DNA of 64,000 nucleotides from Pseudomonas sp. ATCC PTA-122608. Its GTDB lineage: Bacteria > Pseudomonadota > Gammaproteobacteria > Pseudomonadales > Pseudomonadaceae. Positions 59,283 through 64,000 of the stretch are shown piece by piece (within the stretch, counting starts at the first letter, position 1; each line of letters opens with the position of its first letter). The stretch is taken from assembly GCF_001952855.1 (NCBI RefSeq), contig NZ_LPNO01000046.1, forward strand, positions 253,758 to 317,757, written 5' to 3'. A model generated the notes under the pieces. The model had not been told where the DNA came from and ran no database searches. It was given only the letters and a program-made list of their open reading frames with translations. The position numbers and the translations under genes were made by a program.

Positions 59283-60068
59283 TCAGAAGTGGTACTTCAC
59301 CAACAAACTCGCGGTGTCCTGATTGGTCTCGAACGCGCCGCTGTCCTGGATCCCGTACTTGTTCTTCCAGTAGTCGTATTCGATACCGACATACAACTGC
59401 TTATCGCCCCAATGCAGCGCCTTGCCCAGGTCATATTTGATCTGCGGGTTGAAGTGCAGGTTGGCGTGGTAAGTGCCACGGGCGTTCTTGTCGTTATCCA
59501 CGACCCAGTCCATAAACCCGTCGATCAGCACATTGGAGTTGCCCACCGGAATCGTGTACGACCACACCGGCGTGATCTGCCACACGCCATCACCCGGGCG
59601 ATTGCCTTCGGTCTGGCGCTGGTAGAAGTTCAGCTGGAAGTAGTCGAAGCCGGGGATTGCCAAGTCGAAACCAGGACCCACCAGGTACGACTCGTTGTCG
59701 CCTTCGCCGAACTCGTAGGTGAACGCCAGCAACACGTCCTTGATCGGGCCGAACGACAGGTCTTTGTCGAAGATCTTGCCGAACGACAAACGTGGGCTGA
59801 ACTCGCCGTAGTAAGTACTTGGGCCGACGTTGCCGTCTTCCTTGCCGTTGTAAAAGATGCGGTCGAGGAAGAAGAAGTTGTCGCCGTACTTCCACGCATC
59901 GGCGTGTTCGAAGGTTACGGTTTGCTGGATCTGCGGGTTAACGGTGAAGTTCTTGCCCCACAGATAAGTCAGGCTGTTGTTCTGCCACTGCAGCAGATCA
60001 CCGGCCATGGCCTGGCCCCCGGCCAGCAGGGATCCTGCCAGCATCAGGCTGTTCACAGTACGTTTCAT
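59283..60068 (-). CDS. Nucleoside-specific outer membrane channel (Tsx/OmpK family)
   Basis: Outer membrane beta-barrel of 261 residues with signal peptide (MKRTVNSLMLAGSLLAGGQAM region) and a C-terminal phenylalanine, typical of porins. DLLQWQNNSLTYLWG, FFFLDRIF and VGIEYDYWKNKYG match the Tsx/OmpK family. Last gene of the minus-strand purine set; it probably passes nucleosides or purines across the outer membrane for the permease encoded upstream. Confidence 0.88.
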   Translation of the reverse strand: MKRTVNSLMLAGSLLAGGQAMAGDLLQWQNNSLTYLWGKNFTVNPQIQQTVTFEHADAWKYGDNFFFLDRIFYNGKEDGNVGPSTYYGEFSPRLSFGKIFDKDLSFGPIKDVLLAFTYEFGEGDNESYLVGPGFDLAIPGFDYFQLNFYQRQTEGNRPGDGVWQITPVWSYTIPVGNSNVLIDGFMDWVVDNDKNARGTYHANLHFNPQIKYDLGKALHWGDKQLYVGIEYDYWKNKYGIQDSGAFETNQDTASLLVKYHF

Positions 60069-60503
60069 TCGGTTGCTCCCGAGGTAAAGGTTTCTGGTTT
60101 TTTTTCTAAGCGGACGCTCTGGTGTGGCGTCTTTTTGCTTGCCGCAAAAATCGTCTGTTCGGTCAGCTTTAATGCTTTTAGCAAGAGCTGCGCCAAGGTG
60201 TTTAAAAAGCCAAAAAATCCCCGTCGGCTGTGATGACCACAGTCGAATTCGGAGAGTTTTTGCACACGTTGGCTGCGGACTTGGGGCCCGGATAAGTTGG
60301 CCTTGCAGTCAGCTTTTACATTCGCTGTTTTTTTTTGAGTCGATTTGAGCGGGCGCCGAGAATACTGACTCCGAGGCGGGTGCTCAAGTGCGCCGTTACA
60401 GAGCGCGCGGGGCGAGAATGGGGCACGGCGGGTAGCCGGCCCCGGGTGAATGGCGTGCATGGTGTATTCCCTGATCGTTATTGTTTTTGTTGTGACGCAG
60501 GAA
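60069..60503 (-). other. 435-bp upstream region of the Tsx-like gene
   Basis: No gene seen. It has AT-rich, T-run-rich parts near 60096-60105 and 60330-60338 and a long poly-T tract (TTTTTTTT). Contains the promoter(s) of the channel gene and probably regulatory sites; no consensus motif stands out. A GAGGT ribosome site precedes the channel ATG. Confidence 0.45.
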
Positions 60504-61856
60504 TCAATGTTGGTGTGCGTGTTCGCTTGCGGCAGCGCGTTCGGCGCCGCCCAGAATGTTGAACAAGAGGTTCAGCGACAGCGCGCTGAGGGTGGCCATG
60601 GCGATGCCGCTGTGAGTGATCGGGCTCATCCACAGTGGCAACTGCGCAAAGAACTCGGGACGCACGACCGGGATCAATCCCATGCCGATACTCACCGCCA
60701 CCAGCAACTGGTTACGGCGGTCGGCGATGTCGGCTTCCTGGAGGATCTTGATCCCGGTGGCCGCCACCATCCCGAACATGGCAATCGCCGCGCCGCCCAG
60801 CACTGCGGGCGGAATCGACGCTACCAGGAGCGCGGCCTTGGGCAGCAGGCTCAGCACAATCAGAAACGCCCCGGCCATGATCGTCACCGAACGGCAGCGC
60901 ACACCGGTCATCTGCACCAGGCCGATGTTTTGCGCGAACGAGGAGTGAGTAAAAGTGTTGAAGAAGCCGGCAAAAAACGACGCGCCGGCATCACACAACA
61001 GGCCGCGACGCAGCATCTTCGGCGTAACTTCCTGGCCGGTGATCTTGCCCAGGGCGAGGAACATCCCGGTGGACTCGACGAAGATAATCACCACCACCAG
61101 GCACATCGACAGAATCGGCGCCAACTCGAACTTCGGCATGCCGAAATGCAGTGGCGTCACCACTTGCACCCACGGTGCCTGGGCCAGGCCGCTGAGGTCG
61201 ACCATGCCGATCATCCCGCACAACCCATAGCCGAGGGCCATGCCGATCAACACCGAGATACTCACCCAGAAGCCGCGCATGAAACGGTTGATCAACAGGA
61301 TGGTGGCCAGTACCAGCGCGGCAATCGCCAGGTAAATCGGTGAGCCAAACGTGGACGCCGCCGCGCCCCCGCCGGCCCAATTGACCGCGACGGGAAACAG
61401 CGAGAGGCCAATGGCGGTGATCACGGTGCCGGTCACCAGTGGCGGAAAGAAGCGCACGACCTTGGACATGAACGGCGCGATCACGATGCCGAAAAAACCG
61501 GCGGCGATGGTCGCGCCGAAGATCCCTTGCAGGCCGATGCCGGGCATGCCCGCCATGGCGACCATGCTGCCGACTGCGGCGAAACTGGCGCCCATCATCA
61601 CCGGCATGCGAATGCCCACCGGGCCGATACCGAATGACTGGACCATGGTTGCGATGCCCGCCACCAGCAGGTCGGCGTTGATCAGGAAGGCGATTTCTTC
61701 ACGGCTCAAGCCTGCGGCCTGGCCGATGATCAAAGGCACGGCGACGGCGCCGCCGTACATCAGCAAGACGTGTTGCAGGCCTACCAGAATCAGTTGCAAG
61801 AGGGGTAGCCGCACCATGGTGGGCGCGGCAGGAGTCTGCGTTTCTAGCTGGGACAT
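60504..61856 (-). CDS. Nucleobase:cation symporter-2 (xanthine/uracil/urate permease)
   Basis: NCS2-family permease of 450 residues with about 12-14 transmembrane segments. LLMYGGAVAVPLIIG, GPVGIRMPVMMGASFAAVGS and SFAQNIGLVQMTGVRCRSVT are characteristic NCS2 segments, closest to urate/xanthine transporters (UacT/PbuX type). Adjacent puuD and allA favour urate or xanthine. It is followed downstream by the Tsx-like gene. Confidence 0.9.
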   Translation of the reverse strand: MSQLETQTPAAPTMVRLPLLQLILVGLQHVLLMYGGAVAVPLIIGQAAGLSREEIAFLINADLLVAGIATMVQSFGIGPVGIRMPVMMGASFAAVGSMVAMAGMPGIGLQGIFGATIAAGFFGIVIAPFMSKVVRFFPPLVTGTVITAIGLSLFPVAVNWAGGGAAASTFGSPIYLAIAALVLATILLINRFMRGFWVSISVLIGMALGYGLCGMIGMVDLSGLAQAPWVQVVTPLHFGMPKFELAPILSMCLVVVIIFVESTGMFLALGKITGQEVTPKMLRRGLLCDAGASFFAGFFNTFTHSSFAQNIGLVQMTGVRCRSVTIMAGAFLIVLSLLPKAALLVASIPPAVLGGAAIAMFGMVAATGIKILQEADIADRRNQLLVAVSIGMGLIPVVRPEFFAQLPLWMSPITHSGIAMATLSALSLNLLFNILGGAERAAASEHAHQH

Positions 61857-61925
61857 GCAACACCTCGGATCTTTTTATTGTTGTGTTGTTCGGCATTCGA
61901 TTGCCGGTAGCGCTGCCCTTGATCC

Positions 61926-62027
61926 CTGTAGGAGCGAGCTTGCTCGCGAAGGTCGTCAACGATAACGCGCGCATCCAGTTTGAGCGCGTTGCCCTTGAGC
62001 TTTTCGCGAGCAAGCTCGCTCCTACAG
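61926..62027. repeat. REP doublet (REPIN), 'aggagcgag' class
   Basis: Inverted CTGTAGGAGCGAGCTTGCTC units between puuD and the permease gene, inside an otherwise co-oriented gene set. Confidence 0.94.
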
Positions 62028-62043
62028 GGGAGGGGGCCGATGT

Positions 62044-63345
62044 TTAGTTGGTACGCGCCCCCTGATTGATCCAGGTGCCAATCAAGTCCCGTTCCTGCTG
62101 GGTCATCTGAGTGATATTGCCCAGCGGCATGATCTGGCTGGCCACGGCCTGCGCCTGAATGCGCGGGGCCATTTGCTGGATCTGCTGCGGCGTATCAAAC
62201 ATCACACCCGCCGGTGCGGCACTGAACAGCGGGCTGGTCGGCTTGGCCGAATGGCACACTGCGCAGCGCTCCTGAATCACCCCGTGGACCTTGTCAAAAT
62301 CAATCGAGGCCTGGGCCGGTGCTGCTTCGGCAGGCGCCGGTGCAGGTGCCGCGGGTGCAGCCGGTTTAAGCCCGCCACCCAGCGCCGTTTCCGGCAGTGG
62401 CTGGTACTCGATGGCCGCGGGTGCCTTGGCCACTTCCGGTGCAGTCGCCACCGGTTTTGGGCCGGTCACGTACGCCAGGCAAATCATCGCCAGTGCGCCT
62501 ACGGGCAAGGTCCAGGCATATTTCTGGCTGTTGTGACGGGTGTTGAAGTAGTGACGCACCAACACCGCCGCCACCGCGATACCTGCCAGGATCAGCCAGT
62601 TGTATTGGCTGCCGTAGGTGCTCGGGAAGTGGTTGCTGATCATGATGAACAACACCGGCAAGGTGAAGTAGTTGTTATGACGCGAACGCAGCAAACCCTT
62701 GGCCGGCAGTGCCGGGTCGGGTGTGCGGTTTTCTGCAATCGCCGCCACCAGCGCACGCTGGGCCGGCATGATGATGCGGAACACGTTGCCCACCATGATG
62801 GTGCCGATCACGGCGCCCACATGCAGGTACGCACCACGGCCGCTGAACACTTTACTGAAGCCATACGCAGCGGCAATCAACAGCACGAACAGGATCAGGC
62901 CGAGCAGGGCAGGGCGCTTGCCCAGGGCCGAGTCGCAGAGAAAGGAGTAGACGAACCAGCCGACAAACAGCGAGCCAATGCCCAGCAGTACACCTTCCGG
63001 ACCGCTCAGGCTGCTGCCCGGGGCCAGCAGGTACAGCGTCGGGTTGGCGTAGAACACCACGCACAGCAGCGCGACGCCGGACATCCAGGTGAAATAGGCT
63101 TCCCATTTGAACCAGTGCAGGTTGTCCGGCATGGTCGGCGGGGCCAGTTTGTATTTTTCCAGGTGGTAGATACCGCCACCGTGGATCGCCCACAAGTCAC
63201 CGGCGAGACCGTCCTTGGGGTTGACGCGATTGAGGTTGTTTTCCAGCCAGACGAAGTAGAACGAAGCGCCGATCCAGGCGACGCCGGTAATCATGTGAAC
63301 CCAGCGCACGCTAAGGTTCAGCCATTCCATCAAATGTGCTTCCAC
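62044..63345 (-). CDS. puuD: Membrane-bound urate hydroxylase PuuD with C-terminal cytochrome c
   Basis: Integral-membrane urate oxidase (433 aa) of the DUF989 family joined to a cytochrome c domain. MEWLNLSVRWVHMITGVAWIG opens an eight-helix membrane part (about 1-295); an Ala/Pro-rich linker (APAPAEAAPAQ) follows, then a haem c domain with CAVCH (about residue 365) and a distal Met (IMPLGNITQM). It oxidises urate to 5-hydroxyisourate and passes electrons to a respiratory carrier rather than to oxygen directly. Directly downstream of allA on the minus strand. Confidence 0.94.
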   Translation of the reverse strand: MEAHLMEWLNLSVRWVHMITGVAWIGASFYFVWLENNLNRVNPKDGLAGDLWAIHGGGIYHLEKYKLAPPTMPDNLHWFKWEAYFTWMSGVALLCVVFYANPTLYLLAPGSSLSGPEGVLLGIGSLFVGWFVYSFLCDSALGKRPALLGLILFVLLIAAAYGFSKVFSGRGAYLHVGAVIGTIMVGNVFRIIMPAQRALVAAIAENRTPDPALPAKGLLRSRHNNYFTLPVLFIMISNHFPSTYGSQYNWLILAGIAVAAVLVRHYFNTRHNSQKYAWTLPVGALAMICLAYVTGPKPVATAPEVAKAPAAIEYQPLPETALGGGLKPAAPAAPAPAPAEAAPAQASIDFDKVHGVIQERCAVCHSAKPTSPLFSAAPAGVMFDTPQQIQQMAPRIQAQAVASQIMPLGNITQMTQQERDLIGTWINQGARTN

Positions 63346-63395
63346 AGTCTTTACCTCTCGCCTGTCACTCTGTCGTCGAGTGATCAGACCTTCTC

Positions 63396-63899
63396 TTATT
63401 GGTGGGGGGCGAGGATCAACTGCTCATCCTCTTTAAAAAAATGCTCATCGCAGTTGTTGCCTGTGCCACTGCGATCAACCACCAGGAAGTCATCCCGCTT
63501 TTCGATCGTCAGCACCGGGTGGTGCCAGACGCCGCGATGGTAATTAATGCCCTGCCTGCCGTTGGTGACGAAGGCGCGGACCAAGCCCGATACAGGTTCA
63601 TCGCCAAGTGGCGCGACCACGATCAGAAAGGGGTTGCCGAGCAGCGGGATGAAAGCCTGGCTGCCCAGCGGGTGTCGTTCCAGCATGCACACGGTCAGCG
63701 GCATGTCCTGCACGTCGGCGCGGAAAATGCTGATGATCGCGTTATCTTCTGGCGTGGCGGTTTGCACCGTCGCCAGTTTATGAAAGCGCATGGTCGACCC
63801 GTTGTTGATCATGAAGTGATCGCTGCCATCGGTTTCGATAACGTCTCCGAAAGGGGCGAAGGCTTCTTTGGTCAGGGGTTCGATCATCAGTGTGCGCAT
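63396..63899 (-). CDS. allA: Ureidoglycolate lyase AllA
   Basis: Cupin-fold enzyme (167 aa) splitting ureidoglycolate to glyoxylate and urea, the last step of allantoin breakdown. MIEPLTKEAFAPFGDVIET, FIPLLGNPFLIVVAPLG and NYHRGVWHHPVLTIEK are characteristic. Start at 63899. First visible gene of the purine catabolism set. Confidence 0.94.
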   Translation of the reverse strand: MRTLMIEPLTKEAFAPFGDVIETDGSDHFMINNGSTMRFHKLATVQTATPEDNAIISIFRADVQDMPLTVCMLERHPLGSQAFIPLLGNPFLIVVAPLGDEPVSGLVRAFVTNGRQGINYHRGVWHHPVLTIEKRDDFLVVDRSGTGNNCDEHFFKEDEQLILAPHQ

Positions 63900-63935
63900 G
63901 GCTGTCTTCTTATCCGGATTCTGTGTTGTTTGCTT

Positions 63936-64000
63936 TTGTGGCGAGGGAGCTTGCTCCCGCTGGACTGCGTAGCCGTCCCATTTCTTGGGGCCGCTTCGCG
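63936..64000. repeat. Start of a different REP element (window edge)
   Basis: TTGTGGCGAGGGAGCTTGCTCCC is a REP unit of another class (inner hairpin GGGAGC/GCTCCC, 63944-63957) followed by CGCTGGACTGCGTAGCCGTCCC. The partner unit is presumably beyond the window. Confidence 0.65.

Noticed and set aside
62173..63543. 456-residue plus-strand open frame
   Set aside because: Antisense to puuD and allA; no recognisable protein.

Overview
The window is a GC-rich chromosomal stretch from a Pseudomonas of the fluorescens group. The evidence is gene content and order (oprI, efp-earP, cysB, ohr-ohrR, deaD, tpm, htpX, msrB-gpx-ospR-sagS, minCDE, mobA/moaB-moeA), Pseudomonas-type proteins such as OprI with a lipobox Cys20 and EF-P with Arg32, and many intergenic REP doublets of the fluorescens type. 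It is mostly core genome: I see no insertion sequence, prophage, integrase, CRISPR array, tRNA or rRNA gene.

Layout. 1-4.5 kb: ABC exporter ybbP/ybbA-like genes divergent from tesA, a small Cys protein, an L,D-transpeptidase, then oprI on the minus strand after an unusually large gene-free gap. 5-9.5 kb: GNAT protein, class I DAHP synthase, PilZ and thioredoxin-like genes whose start codons overlap head to head, a PanE-type reductase and a 5'-nucleotidase. 9.5-13.8 kb: universal stress protein, CysB, Gre-family factor, EarP and its substrate EF-P. 13.9-21.7 kb: secreted alpha/beta hydrolase, ohr with ohrR, two LysR regulators, a TauE/SafE permease, DUF1127, YcaQ-like glycosylase and class II DAHP synthase. 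21.8-24.1 kb: two convergent genes around a 714-bp nested palindrome. 24.1-35.8 kb: deaD with a long leader, DODA dioxygenase, tpm, htpX, aminotransferase, then msrB, gpx, ospR-type regulator, SagS-type hybrid kinase, an AAA protein and a free-methionine-sulfoxide reductase. 35.9-46 kb: BvgS-like kinase, LuxR-type regulator, a stand-alone receiver, dGTPase, EAL phosphodiesterase, an ElaB/YqjE membrane operon and an ammonium transporter. 46-54.7 kb: KefB-type antiporter, glutaredoxin-like protein, an SOS-box gene, RluA-family synthases, molybdenum cofactor genes and an M18 aminopeptidase. 54.9-59.2 kb: minCDE, lipid A acyltransferase, patatin. 59.3-64 kb: Tsx-like porin, purine permease, membrane urate oxidase PuuD and ureidoglycolate lyase, all on the minus strand, forming a purine uptake and breakdown set.

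How the genes connect. Several are paired with their partners: EarP with EF-P, OhrR with Ohr, the OspR-type regulator with glutathione peroxidase, the kinase with its response regulator, MinC-D-E, and PuuD with AllA. Peroxide and methionine-sulfoxide repair genes (ohr, msrB, gpx, fRMsr) are concentrated between 15 and 36 kb. The least explained items are the nested palindrome at 22.6-23.3 kb, the receiver-only relative of RocR at 40.4-40.8 kb, the SOS-box gene at 48.4 kb, and the tandem operator-like motifs before gpx and ohr.
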